24,385 nucleotides of DNA from JAEUIG01 sp046349775 (GCA_046349775.1 JAXMBS010000078.1:1-24385); one strand, 5' to 3'. Numbered from the stretch's first letter, positions 1 to 7,565 are shown. Made by a program: numbers and translations. Notes: a model not told the origin generated them from the letters alone.

Positions 1-316
1 GCAGGACTTCGCGAGAGTTTCCGGCCAACGGCCGGCCCATCTCCATAAACTCCAGCACGCTGCCGGCGTTTTCCAGGGCGCCGACGTACATCAGCGGCGC
101 CTCCGGGCAATGTTCGAGTGCAGCGATCAGGTCATAGGGATAGTTCTCGATTGTCTGCACCGGCGCCACGGCACGGAGGTCGGCGTCGCCATAGCGGTCA
201 AGACAATACGGCCGAAAGCCGGACCGTAGCGCAGAGAACGCAGCGGCCCGCGTGCTGGCGCCAGCGATAATGATTTCGGGAACCGTCGTCCCCGAAGACC
301 CATGTGGCGAGGTCAT
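1..316 (-). CDS. ATP-grasp-like protein of the H4MPT C1 cluster (N-terminal part, cut by left edge)
   Basis: An open minus-strand frame runs from an ATG at 316 off the left edge, giving about 105 N-terminal residues. A short tail precedes a Rossmann-like start (VPEIIIAGASTRAAAFSALR), then RPYCLDRYGDADLRAV, a YPYDLIAALEHCPEAP segment, and MYVGALENAG followed by RPLAGNSREVL. This pattern of a nucleotide-fold strand, a short acidic turn and a 'GALEN...L.GN...VL' block is how I remember the N-terminal pre-ATP-grasp domain of proteins encoded beside fae and mch in H4MPT-dependent methylotrophs. The ATP-binding domain itself lies outside the window, so the family call is an inference. The gene is divergent from fae across 236 bp. 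No clear Shine-Dalgarno sequence precedes the ATG. Confidence 0.62.
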   Translation of the reverse strand, partial: MTSPHGSSGTTVPEIIIAGASTRAAAFSALRSGFRPYCLDRYGDADLRAVAPVQTIENYPYDLIAALEHCPEAPLMYVGALENAGSVLEFMEMGRPLAGNSREVL

Positions 317-492
317 GCGAAGTACGGCCTGATGCGCAATCTGAATCGTCCGGTGCGTCCGTTGTCGCTGCAAATGTCGGCGCCGGCTCCTCGGCTGTTC
401 CGGACAAGTCTGTTCGCGCCGTCGGTCCGCACACCGACCCCGGCACGTACTGGAATTCCGCAGTGCGACGTGTTATGACTGCGGCTCAAACA

Positions 493-522
493 TTGGCCCG
501 CAGCGGGAAAACCGGATCATAA
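493..522 (+). promoter_or_regulatory. Candidate promoter for fae
   Basis: The 236-bp gap between the divergent ATP-grasp-like gene and fae must hold promoters for both. The best plus-strand match I see is TTGGCC at 493-498, an 18-bp spacer and TCATAA at 517-522, about 30 bp before the fae start codon. The match to the sigma-70 consensus is only moderate. A good ribosome-binding site (AAGGGGGAG, about 537-545) follows. No operator palindrome was evident in the gap. Confidence 0.25.
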
Positions 523-552
523 CCGCGTCTACTACCAAGGGGGAGAGCAAGC

Positions 553-1050
553 ATGTCATTTCAGATCGGCGAAGCCCTGGTCGGCGAAGGCAATGAAATC
601 GCCCATATCGACCTGATCATCGGCGACAAGACCGGCCCCGCCGGCATCGCGTTTGCCAACGCCCTGGCCCGCCAGTCGGCCGGCCACAGCAGCCTGCTGG
701 CCGTGCTGGAGCCGAACCTGGCCGTCAAGCCGTCGACGGTCATGATCACGAAGGTGACGATCAAGGGGGCCAAGCAGGCCGTACAGATGTTCGGCCCGGC
801 GCAGTACGCCGTCGCCAAGGCGGTGGCTGACAGCGTCGCGGCTGGCGTGATCCCCAAGGACCAGGCGGAAAAGCTGTGCATCGTCGTCGGTGTGTTCATC
901 CACTGGGAAGCGAACGACGACAAGAAAATCTTCCAGTACAACTACGACGCGACCAAGCTGTCGATTGCCCGCGCCATGAAGAACGAACCGAGCCCCACCG
1001 AGATGGTCGAGAAAAAGGACAAGGCGAAGCACCCGTTCTCGGGGGTCTAG
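553..1050 (+). CDS. fae: Formaldehyde-activating enzyme
   Basis: Fae condenses formaldehyde with tetrahydromethanopterin to give methylene-H4MPT, the entry step of H4MPT-linked formaldehyde oxidation and detoxification in the cytoplasm. The 165-residue protein is close to the usual length (about 170) and is collinear with the family. The N-terminus reads QIGEALVGEGNEIAHIDLIIG, where His18 matches the catalytic His22 of the Methylorubrum extorquens enzyme. SLLAVLEPNLAVKP, QAVQMFGPAQYAVA and VGVFIHWEA follow, and the C-terminus ends in KHPFSGV. The ATG is well placed behind AAGGGGGAG. A strong hairpin terminator lies 32 bp after the stop, so fae is probably monocistronic. mtdB, the next step of the pathway, follows on the same strand. 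Confidence 0.97.
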   Translation: MSFQIGEALVGEGNEIAHIDLIIGDKTGPAGIAFANALARQSAGHSSLLAVLEPNLAVKPSTVMITKVTIKGAKQAVQMFGPAQYAVAKAVADSVAAGVIPKDQAEKLCIVVGVFIHWEANDDKKIFQYNYDATKLSIARAMKNEPSPTEMVEKKDKAKHPFSGV

Positions 1051-1081
1051 TTGAGAGACGCGAATTGAGAGTGCCTTACGA

Positions 1082-1111
1082 GCCACGGGGTTAATCCCCG
1101 TGGCCGTTTTT
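1082..1111 (+). terminator. Rho-independent terminator after fae
   Basis: A perfect 9-bp stem (GCCACGGGG at 1082-1090 and CCCCGTGGC at 1096-1104) closes a TTAAT loop. CG and then five T residues (1107-1111) follow. It sits 32 bp after the fae stop and separates fae transcription from mtdB. Confidence 0.85.
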
Positions 1112-1171
1112 ATGCGCAGCGAAAGCGGCCAGCCGGTCGGTGTCAGCGGCCGGATGCAGCGTTAAAGACGC

Positions 1172-1206
1172 TTGCAAATTGCAATTTGATGATTGCAAAT
1201 TGCAAA
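1172..1206 (+). repeat. Five tandem TTGCAAA heptads upstream of mtdB
   Basis: Five 7-bp units lie end to end: TTGCAAA (1172), TTGCAAT (1179), TTGATGA (1186), TTGCAAA (1193) and TTGCAAA (1200). Four of the five contain the self-complementary hexamer TTGCAA. The array is AT-rich in a GC-rich region and sits between the fae terminator and the mtdB start, about 47 bp before the proposed GTG. A frame can be read through it from a GTG at 1140, but the resulting peptide is not part of the MtdB family. It may be a binding array for a C1-responsive regulator or a simple heptanucleotide repeat. Confidence 0.8.
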
Positions 1207-1253
1207 ATGACGTCCGACATACACTCCCTGAATACCGAATCCTGGTTCCTTCC

Positions 1254-2105
1254 GTGAACAAGATCCTCATTCAGCTCGATACCGACCCGCAGCCGAGCGT
1301 GTTCGATCGCGTCGTCGCCGTCGATGCCGGCGTCGAACAACTCTTCAGTTATGGCGGCATCACGCCCGCGACGGTGACACCGCTGGTGCACGGCGCCATT
1401 TTCACCCGTGGACCAGCCGATCTGAAGCACACCGCGATCTTCGTGGGAGGCAGCGATGTTCCGGCGGGCGAAGCGCTGGTCAAAGCGATCAAGAAGGCGT
1501 TTTTTGGACCGATGCGCGTCTCGGTGATGATGGACTGCAACGGTTGCAACACGACTGCCGCCGCCGCTGTGCGGGCAGCGTCCAAACACGTCGAACTCAA
1601 GGACGCGCGCTGCCTGGTGCTGGGCGGCACCGGTCCGGTCGGCCAGCGCGCCGCGTTACTGCTCGCCGGCCAGGGCGCGCACGTGCGGATTGGATCGCGG
1701 GCGATCGAGAAAGCTGAAGCGGTCTGCGAGTCGATCCAGGGGCGGATTCACAACGCCCAGTTGGAACCGATCGCCGGCGAGAGCGTGGCCGACATCCTGG
1801 GCGACGTGCAGGTGCTGATCGCCGCCGGGGCCGCCGGCGTGCAGTTTCTGAAGGCGGACCAGTGGCGCGAGTCGTCGTCGCTCAGGGTTGCGATCGACGT
1901 CAACGCCGTCCCGCCGGTCGGCCTCGACGGGATCGACGTCATGAGCAAGGCCGTAATGCAGGGGGACATTGCGTGCTATGGCGCCATCGGCGTCGGCGGC
2001 ACGAAAATGAAGCTCCACAAACGCGCGCTCCAAAAGCTGTTTGAGCAGAACGACCTGGTTCTCGATACGTCCGAAGTCTACACGCTGGCCCGAGACCTGC
2101 ATTGA
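1254..2105 (+). CDS. mtdB: NAD(P)-dependent methylene-tetrahydromethanopterin dehydrogenase
   Basis: MtdB oxidises methylene-H4MPT to methenyl-H4MPT with NAD(P)+, the reaction after Fae. The 283-residue protein opens with NKILIQLDTDPQPSVFDRVV, which matches the M. extorquens MtdB start (KKLLFQFDTD.TPSVFD). Other landmarks are GAIFTRGP and AIFVGGSDV, FFGPMRVSVMMDCNGCNTTAAA (about residues 84-104), a Rossmann loop VLGGTGPVGQRAA at about 122-134, DVNAVPPVG.DGID, and GAIGVGGTKMKLH near the C-terminus. I chose the GTG at 1254 by homology. The frame is open back to a GTG at 1140, but that extension covers the heptad array. No strong ribosome-binding site is visible. The protein could be MtdB or the related MtdC. 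Confidence 0.93.
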   Translation: MNKILIQLDTDPQPSVFDRVVAVDAGVEQLFSYGGITPATVTPLVHGAIFTRGPADLKHTAIFVGGSDVPAGEALVKAIKKAFFGPMRVSVMMDCNGCNTTAAAAVRAASKHVELKDARCLVLGGTGPVGQRAALLLAGQGAHVRIGSRAIEKAEAVCESIQGRIHNAQLEPIAGESVADILGDVQVLIAAGAAGVQFLKADQWRESSSLRVAIDVNAVPPVGLDGIDVMSKAVMQGDIACYGAIGVGGTKMKLHKRALQKLFEQNDLVLDTSEVYTLARDLH

Positions 2106-2193
2106 AGCGGTTAAGTCCGCTGCGCCGTCACGGTTCCTGGCGCACGAACACGGTACGATCGCCGTACGCACATATGCTTTCGGGATTCAGGTC

Positions 2194-2589
2194 ATGGACT
2201 GGAGAACCTGGTACGACGGGCTGGCAAAGCCTGCCTGGACCCCGGCGCCGGCCACGATCGGCCTGATCTGGCAGATCCTATATCCGGTGATCCTGGTGAC
2301 GTTTGGTTTCGTCTTCGTGCAGATGCTCCGGGGCAAGGTCCCCCGGCTCGTCGCACTGCCGTTTGCGATCAATCTGGTCGCCAACCTGATCTTCACGCCG
2401 ATTCAATTCGGCCTGCGAAACCTGCCGCTGGCGGCCGTCGATATCCTCATCGTGTGGGGGACAATCGTGTGGATGATCGTCGCGATCTGGCCGCACTACC
2501 GGTGGGTTGCAGCGGCACAGGTTCCCTATCTCGTCTGGGTGTCGATCGCGACCGTCCTGCAACTGTCGATCACCGCGTGGAACTTGTGA
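2194..2589 (+). CDS. TspO/MBR family membrane protein, short form
   Basis: The 131-residue protein begins MDWRTWYDGLAKPAWTPAP. The W-Y-x-x-L-x-KP-x-W-x-P signature is the conserved entry of TspO/MBR (translocator/peripheral benzodiazepine receptor) proteins, which bind tetrapyrroles. Four hydrophobic helices follow (about residues 22-42, 52-70, 79-99 and 103-127), with PYLVWVSIATVLQLSI matching the family's last helix. Typical members have five helices and about 155-160 residues; the helix before the KP motif is missing here. The in-frame upstream sequence overlaps mtdB and encodes nothing hydrophobic. It lies 88 bp after mtdB on the same strand and may be co-transcribed. A link to C1 metabolism is not evident. 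Confidence 0.8.
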   Translation: MDWRTWYDGLAKPAWTPAPATIGLIWQILYPVILVTFGFVFVQMLRGKVPRLVALPFAINLVANLIFTPIQFGLRNLPLAAVDILIVWGTIVWMIVAIWPHYRWVAAAQVPYLVWVSIATVLQLSITAWNL

Positions 2590-2613
2590 GAACCGAGATC
2601 GGTCCCTGCGACG

Positions 2614-4200
2614 TCAGGGGAAAAATTGCAGCGAATACAGCGCCGCGTTTCGCATTTCGAATCGCAGACGGACCGGCCTTCCGGACAGCGCGGATACGTC
2701 GCCGCCGTCCCACACGACCTGCTGCACGCCGTTTGTCAGAATCGATTTGCAGCGGTCGACCGTGAAGCCTTCGATCGCACCGCCGGACTGGTCCTCGATC
2801 GCCACACGGACTTCGCATTCGTCGAAGCGTCGTCGCGGGCCGGGCTTTTGCAGCGGGATCGACGCGTCGAGATCGATCTGCAGCTTCGAACCCGCAAACA
2901 CCAGCGGATGCGTAACCAGCGTGCCGCGGTAGGGGCCAGCCAGCAGGCCGACCCAACGATCCGCCGGAAGCGTGCACAGCGCAATCGCCATCGTGTTCGG
3001 GCCGAGCTTCGACTGCACTTCGCTGTGCGCGCCGCTGAACGTGCCGTAATAAATCCAGACATTGCCGTCGTGGAAGATCGGCCCGGACGGCGTCATGTAG
3101 CCGGCATCGTACGTGCCGACTTCGCCGCGGCCGAGGAACGGCACGCTGCGATCGATCCAGTTCCAGTGGAAGCCATCGCGGCTCGACATCAGGAAGATGT
3201 CCCACGTCTGCTCATGGGTTTCGTAAATCGCGTTGAAGCCGACGTAGAACTCGCCGTCGATCCCGGCGGTGAACTGCATGTACTGGTAATCGACGCGGTC
3301 GCGGGCGTCTGGGGTGAGCATCACCTCAGTCGGCGTCCATTCCACGAAGTCGGCGCTCGTCGAGTAGCCGTACGAGCGGATGTGCCGATGGTCGCCAGTC
3401 CCATAGATCTCCGGCGCCAGGCCGTGACCCGGGCGCGGATAAAAGACGTAGCGCTCGATGTGCGGGTCCCAGCCGAGGAACGTCGGCGCGTCCCCCATGT
3501 TGCGGCCGTGACGGACGACCGGGTTGTTGACGTACTGGGTCCAGCGGAGTCCGTCCGGCGAGAACGCGACGGCGGCTCCGCCGGAGTGATTCGGCATTGG
3601 CCCTTCGAACTCCCCCATCGCCTTGTAGCGGCGGGCAGGGTCGGGGTCGTGCGGATCCTTGAAGACGTTGAAGTACTGCGGATCGGCCCAATCGGCAAGG
3701 ATGTTGTTCTTGGTTGAGCCTTGGAACTCGTACAGGCCGAGGTCCGGTTTCTCCCAATGGAACCCGTCGCGCGAGGTGGCATAGCACCACGGGCGGCGTC
3801 CGTCTTTCCAGACCCAGCCGAGGTACCACATTTTGAAGAGTTGCTCTTCTTCGTCGTACAGCACGCACTGACCGGTGATCTCGATTCCCGCCAGCGTGTG
3901 ATCGACCGGCTCGCCGATTTCCCACGGTCGGTCCGTGACGAGGATCGGGTTCCCGGCGTACTTCTCCGGCCGCGTCTGGAACCGATCGATTTTGCTCGCT
4001 TCAAAAATCAACAGGTCGTCCAGAAAGGTCTGCTTCGTGCCGCCGATGTCGAGGATGCCGGGAACCGGCGCGGACGCCGGCGTGACAAAGACGTTTCCCG
4101 GGGCTGTGCGACGCGCGATGGGAGTCTGGGCGAGTGCCGATCTCACACCACTGCTGCACAACAACCCCGAACACGTGTGGAGAAATCGACGACGGTGCAT
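2614..4200 (-). CDS. Secreted five-bladed beta-propeller protein, possible glycoside hydrolase
   Basis: The 528-residue protein starts MHRRRFLHTCSGLLCSSG, a twin-arginine-like export signal, so it probably acts outside the cytoplasm. The body carries repeated 'bow-tie' blade motifs: YATSRDGFHWEKPD (about residue 140), AFSPDGLRWTQY, YSTSADFVEWTP and MSSRDGFHWNW. These pair with strands such as FKMWYLGW, YVFYPRPG and VWIYYGTFSGAH. This is the sequence style of the GH32/43/68/130-like propeller superfamily, common in planctomycete secreted proteins. The acidic catalytic residues cannot be assigned by eye, so enzymatic activity and substrate are unproven. The C-terminal 110 residues look like a beta-sandwich. 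It is convergent with the TspO gene and divergent from the amidohydrolase gene. Confidence 0.78.
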   Translation of the reverse strand: MHRRRFLHTCSGLLCSSGVRSALAQTPIARRTAPGNVFVTPASAPVPGILDIGGTKQTFLDDLLIFEASKIDRFQTRPEKYAGNPILVTDRPWEIGEPVDHTLAGIEITGQCVLYDEEEQLFKMWYLGWVWKDGRRPWCYATSRDGFHWEKPDLGLYEFQGSTKNNILADWADPQYFNVFKDPHDPDPARRYKAMGEFEGPMPNHSGGAAVAFSPDGLRWTQYVNNPVVRHGRNMGDAPTFLGWDPHIERYVFYPRPGHGLAPEIYGTGDHRHIRSYGYSTSADFVEWTPTEVMLTPDARDRVDYQYMQFTAGIDGEFYVGFNAIYETHEQTWDIFLMSSRDGFHWNWIDRSVPFLGRGEVGTYDAGYMTPSGPIFHDGNVWIYYGTFSGAHSEVQSKLGPNTMAIALCTLPADRWVGLLAGPYRGTLVTHPLVFAGSKLQIDLDASIPLQKPGPRRRFDECEVRVAIEDQSGGAIEGFTVDRCKSILTNGVQQVVWDGGDVSALSGRPVRLRFEMRNAALYSLQFFP

Positions 4201-4240
4201 GCGGGCGATCTCACTGTCTGCAACGGGTCATGACGATTTG

Positions 4241-4313
4241 TCCGTCGTGCCGTTGTGGTTGATCTGTTTCCCCTGGCCGGAAATTGAACCACGACGGCAC
4301 GACGGGCACAACG
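4241..4313. repeat. Periodic inverted-repeat element (CACGACGG type), copy 1
   Basis: The 242-bp gap between the divergent propeller and amidohydrolase genes holds a long imperfect palindrome. The left arm is 4241-4260 (TCCGTCGTGCCGTTGTGGTT) and the right arm 4287-4306; 18 of 20 positions pair. Weaker pairing continues outward to about 4234-4313. Each arm is itself a tandem of 8-9 bp units (CACGACGG, CACGACGGG, CACAACG). The same design recurs at 6683-6760. Because the flanking genes diverge, it is not a terminator here. Confidence 0.75.
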
Positions 4314-4442
4314 TAAGAACAGTTCAGCCAAACCGGGAACATTTCGGGGCCGCACACACAATCGACGTGCCAGTGCCGGCTCGGCTAAAATCGCGCGCTC
4401 GGCGTCGAGTCGACTGTCACGTCCGCTCCCGGAGTCAGGCAG

Positions 4443-5651
4443 ATGCTCAGCAAACAGTGGTACGGCGAAGCTCAGGGCATTCGTGACTGGATCGTTGAGA
4501 CCCGGCGCGAGCTGCATCGCTTTCCGGAGCTGATGTACCAGGAAGTCCGTACCAGCGGGCTGGTGCGCAAGACGCTCGACGAACTGCAGGTTCCGTATCG
4601 CTATCCGCTGGCCGAGACCGGCGTTGTGGCGACGCTCGGGGACGGACAGGGCCCCTGCGTCGCCTTGCGGGCCGACATGGATGCATTGCCGATCCATGAA
4701 GAAACGGACGTGCCGTTCCGCAGCGAGAATGCAGGGAAGATGCACGCCTGCGGTCACGACTGCCACACCGCGATGCTGCTGGGGGCCGCGCGGGTGCTGA
4801 AACAGCACGAAGCGGAGATTCACGGCACGATCAAGTTGATTTTTCAGCCCGCCGAGGAAGGGGGCGCCGGCGGACGGCGGATGCGCGACGAAGGCGCGCT
4901 GGACGATCCACCCGTGCAGCGGATTTTCGGGCTGCACGTCTGGCCATTCCTGCCCACGGGCACTCTGGGTTCGCGCCCGGGTGTCTTTCTCGCGGCGGCA
5001 GGAGAGGTCGAGATCGCAGTTCATGGGCGGGGCGGACATGCGGCGATGCCACAGTTCACGGTCGATCCGGTGTCAGTCGCCGCGAAGATCGTGTGCGAAC
5101 TGCAGACCATTGTCGCCCGCGAACTTGATCCGCTGAGTTCGGGTGTGGTCAGCATCACGTCGATTCACGGCGGCGAAGCGTACAACGTGATTCCCGCCGC
5201 GGTGCGCCTCAAAGGCACCGTGCGTGCGCTGTCGATGGACAATCTGCACTTCATCCAGCAGCGGGTGCGGGAAATCTCCGTGCAGGTGGGCGCGGCCCAT
5301 CGGTGCACGATTGAAGTGTCATTCCCCGGGAACGATTACCCGCCGACAATCAACGACAACCGCTGCTGGGACGTTGCGAAGGAGCTGGGGGCGGAACTGA
5401 CCAGCCCGGAGCGCGTTGCGGAGCTGCCGCCGGTCATGGGGGGCGAGGACTTCGCGTTCTACACAGAGAAGATCCCCGGATGCTTTGTGGCCCTCGGGAC
5501 GCGAAACGAATCGCAAGACGCCATATACAGCGTGCACCATCCGAAGTTCAAAGCGGATGAAGACGCGCTACCGCTGGGGACGGCGATGCACGTGGCATTT
5601 GCGATGAAGTCGCTGGAGGAACTGCGTGAAACGTCCAGGCTCAAGGGATGA
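4443..5651 (+). CDS. M20D-family amidohydrolase (N-acyl-amino acid / hippurate hydrolase type)
   Basis: The 402-residue protein is a metal-dependent amidohydrolase that removes acyl groups from N-acyl amino acids or related conjugates, probably in the cytoplasm since no signal peptide is seen. It has the full M20D set: RRELHRFPEL (21-30), ALRADMDALPI (74-84), the metal loop HACGHDCHTAM (101-111; Cys103, His105), QPAEEGG (136-141) with the Glu pair, GLHVWP (His165), GRGGHAAMP in the dimerisation domain (195-203), MGGEDFAFY (332-340) and the late ligand pair VHHPKF (364-369). Length and order fit intact family members such as HipO, AmhX and IAA-amino acid hydrolases. The substrate cannot be chosen from sequence. 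GGAG lies about 9 bp before the ATG. It converges with the membrane protein gene, leaving 45 bp. Confidence 0.93.
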   Translation: MLSKQWYGEAQGIRDWIVETRRELHRFPELMYQEVRTSGLVRKTLDELQVPYRYPLAETGVVATLGDGQGPCVALRADMDALPIHEETDVPFRSENAGKMHACGHDCHTAMLLGAARVLKQHEAEIHGTIKLIFQPAEEGGAGGRRMRDEGALDDPPVQRIFGLHVWPFLPTGTLGSRPGVFLAAAGEVEIAVHGRGGHAAMPQFTVDPVSVAAKIVCELQTIVARELDPLSSGVVSITSIHGGEAYNVIPAAVRLKGTVRALSMDNLHFIQQRVREISVQVGAAHRCTIEVSFPGNDYPPTINDNRCWDVAKELGAELTSPERVAELPPVMGGEDFAFYTEKIPGCFVALGTRNESQDAIYSVHHPKFKADEDALPLGTAMHVAFAMKSLEELRETSRLKG

Positions 5652-5696
5652 AGGTCCGCGGTAAGGTCGGACAGGCCGCGCCAGAGTTCGCTTGAA

Positions 5697-6542
5697 TCAG
5701 AGAACACGCGCGTATGCCACGGCGGCCGCTGCCAGCAAGGGGACGACCACGGAGCAGATTCGCACGACGGTGGCCGTTCGACCGGTGAGCCCCCGCAGCG
5801 CAGGGATCTGACACAGCGACAGTCCGAGCGGCGCGCCAGGCAGCAGCAGCAAACCGTAATTTGGCGGCTCCGGTTCGATGCATCCCACGAAGGCAATGCC
5901 GCCGATCAGGATCAGTGCTGCCGGCACCGCCGCCCGGGTGGCCAGCTCATCATCGCGTCCCGTCAGCCACATGCCGGTCCAGACGCCACCCAAGGCGCAG
6001 GCCGCCAGCCCGGCGATTTGTCCGTACGTGAGGCTGACGGACGCGGCGATCGTCGCGGCCATCACGGCAGCAGTGAGGCCCAGCAGGAAGACGACCAGGC
6101 GACCTCCACTGCGGGAAGGCAACCGTTCCGTCTGACCGATCAGCATGCAGAAAATGGCAGCCAATTCTATCAGCCAGACTACTCTCGGCGGCTCGAGGCT
6201 GGCCCATGTCGGCACCAGGAACCACGCTGCGGCCCCGCACGTTGCCAGCATCAATAGCCACCAGACCACCTTGCCGGCATGAATCGCCAGGCAGCCGGTG
6301 ACTCCTGCCGCCAGGCCCAACCAGGGCAACCAGTGCCAGTGCCGCGAAGGCACGACAGCGGCGCTGCCATGCAGGAGGTAGTAGCCGACGACAAAACCCG
6401 ACACCAACGCGAGTGCGATCGGATCTCGCGAGGCAGCCGCAGCCGGCAGCAGACGGCTGGCGAGCCAGTAGACTCCCAGCGCGATCGCAGCGGGGGCGAG
6501 TACCCCCGCGCCAATCATCTCCGTGATGGAGTCCGCCAGCAT
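5697..6542 (-). CDS. Polytopic membrane protein of unknown function
   Basis: I do not recognise a family. The protein is about 281 residues and almost entirely hydrophobic, with roughly nine predicted membrane helices. Examples are the stretches around GVLAPAAIALGVYWL, ALVSGFVVGYYLL, VVWWLLMLATCGAAAWF, LVVFLLGLTAAVMAATI and VVVPLLAAAAVAYARVL. Short charged loops join them. The frame is open to 6671, but I prefer the ATG at 6542 (MLADSITEMIG), which is preceded by GAGAGA and begins just before the first helix; the upstream 43 residues are Arg/Ser-rich and look non-coding. It lies downstream of the YceI gene on the same strand, but a 236-bp gap with a long palindrome separates them. Confidence 0.7.
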   Translation of the reverse strand: MLADSITEMIGAGVLAPAAIALGVYWLASRLLPAAAASRDPIALALVSGFVVGYYLLHGSAAVVPSRHWHWLPWLGLAAGVTGCLAIHAGKVVWWLLMLATCGAAAWFLVPTWASLEPPRVVWLIELAAIFCMLIGQTERLPSRSGGRLVVFLLGLTAAVMAATIAASVSLTYGQIAGLAACALGGVWTGMWLTGRDDELATRAAVPAALILIGGIAFVGCIEPEPPNYGLLLLPGAPLGLSLCQIPALRGLTGRTATVVRICSVVVPLLAAAAVAYARVL

Positions 6543-6682
6543 CCGCGGTCTCTCACATTGATCAGAAAACCACAACGAAGGACAACGCCGCCAGGATTGT
6601 TCGGCGCCCGCAATGCTTGACGCGGCAATAGAACCATTCGTTCGATCGCCAGACGCAAGTCTCCGGTTCAACTCTTTACGCT

Positions 6683-6760
6683 GTGTCCGTCGTGTCGATG
6701 TGGTTTATCCCTATTGTTCGGAACAATAGCAAAGACCACGACGGCACAACGGGCACGACG
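6683..6760. repeat. Periodic inverted-repeat element (CACGACGG type), copy 2, with nested hairpin
   Basis: This fills much of the gap between the YceI stop and the membrane-protein start. Outer arms at 6685-6706 and 6735-6756 pair at about 17 of 22 positions and are made of the same 8-9 bp CACGACGG/CACAACGGG units as the copy at 4241. At the centre is a perfect stem CTATTGTT (6711-6718) / AACAATAG (6722-6729). The whole unit could extrude as a cruciform or fold as RNA. Confidence 0.72.
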
Positions 6761-6778
6761 AAAGGATTCCGCTTGAGA

Positions 6779-7471
6779 TCACCCGCCCGTTGGCTTCTGC
6801 GTCGGCTCGCCAATCGAGACGTTGAGGTCGACCTCGTCCTTGACGCCTTCGAGCATTTTGTTCATGCCGTACTCGCTGCGCTTGATCGTCAGATGGCCGG
6901 TGAGCTTCACCATGCCATCAGCGACGGTCACATCGGCGGGAAACGACACGTCTTTGGTCGTGCCCATCAACGTCAGCTTGCCGTTCACGACCTGCTGACC
7001 GGGCTGCTCGCCGGCCGCAATGCTGGTACTCTCGAACTTGGCTGTTGGATGCTCACGGGCATCGAAGAAGTCCGGGCTCTTCAGGTGGTCGGTCAGCTTG
7101 TCGAACGCGGTCGCAACCGAACTGATCGGAATGTCCACGGAAACCGCCGTGAGTGTGTGCGTGGCCGGATCGATGGCGGCCTGACCGGTGAACTCGGTGA
7201 ACACACCGACGCGATCGGGCTTGTCGTCCGTGTGCTTGCCGACGAACTGGATCTGCGCGTTCGCCGGACTCAGGGCCATCGTGCCCGCCGGAGCGGTCTC
7301 CGCCTGCGCGGCCCCGTCTGCCGCTGGCGCGGCACTCTCAGCGGCCGGCGCCATCTCCGCCGGCTTCATCTCTGCCACCGTTGCGGTTTCTGCGACCGGC
7401 TGAGGCTGCGGCGAGCAGCCGCCGATGAATGTGCAACCAGAGATCAACAGCGCCCAGTTCCGTCGAGACAT
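6779..7471 (-). CDS. YceI-family lipoprotein
   Basis: The 230-residue protein has a lipoprotein-type signal (RRNWALLISGCTFIGGC; Cys13 or Cys19 could be lipidated). A 50-residue Ala/Pro/Glu-rich linker follows, then a YceI domain from about residue 65 to the end. Domain landmarks are TMALSPANAQIQFVGKH, VGVFTEFTGQAAIDP, VDIPISSVATAFDKLTDHLKSPDFFDAREHPTAKF, GKLTLMGTTKDVSFP and GHLTIKRSEYGMNK. YceI proteins form a beta-barrel-like lipocalin fold that binds polyisoprenoid or other hydrophobic ligands in the periplasm. The ATG at 7471 is chosen because a perfect AGGAGG lies 5 nt upstream; a GTG one codon earlier is too close to it. The physiological ligand is unknown. Confidence 0.93.
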   Translation of the reverse strand: MSRRNWALLISGCTFIGGCSPQPQPVAETATVAEMKPAEMAPAAESAAPAADGAAQAETAPAGTMALSPANAQIQFVGKHTDDKPDRVGVFTEFTGQAAIDPATHTLTAVSVDIPISSVATAFDKLTDHLKSPDFFDAREHPTAKFESTSIAAGEQPGQQVVNGKLTLMGTTKDVSFPADVTVADGMVKLTGHLTIKRSEYGMNKMLEGVKDEVDLNVSIGEPTQKPTGG

Positions 7472-7476
7472 CACGT

Positions 7477-7482
7477 CCTCCT
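7477..7482 (-). promoter_or_regulatory. Shine-Dalgarno site of the YceI gene
   Basis: On the minus strand this reads AGGAGG with a 5-nt spacer to the ATG at 7471. It is the best ribosome-binding site in the window and decides the start codon in favour of ATG over the adjacent GTG at 7474. Confidence 0.8.
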
Positions 7483-7565
7483 AATGGCTATCGCCGCGAT
7501 TTGAGCGACCTGCTGGAGTGTAGGCGACGGCACTTTGGACTGCCATCGTTGCATTCGCACTCGAA

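Noticed and set aside
1140..1253. N-terminal extension of MtdB from the GTG at 1140
   Set aside because: The extension encodes the heptad array and has no counterpart in the family; the homologous start is at 1254.
2626..3717. Long plus-strand frame of 363 codons
   Set aside because: It is antisense to the propeller gene, is full of Arg/Asp/Val/Glu as expected from GC-rich shadows, and resembles no family.
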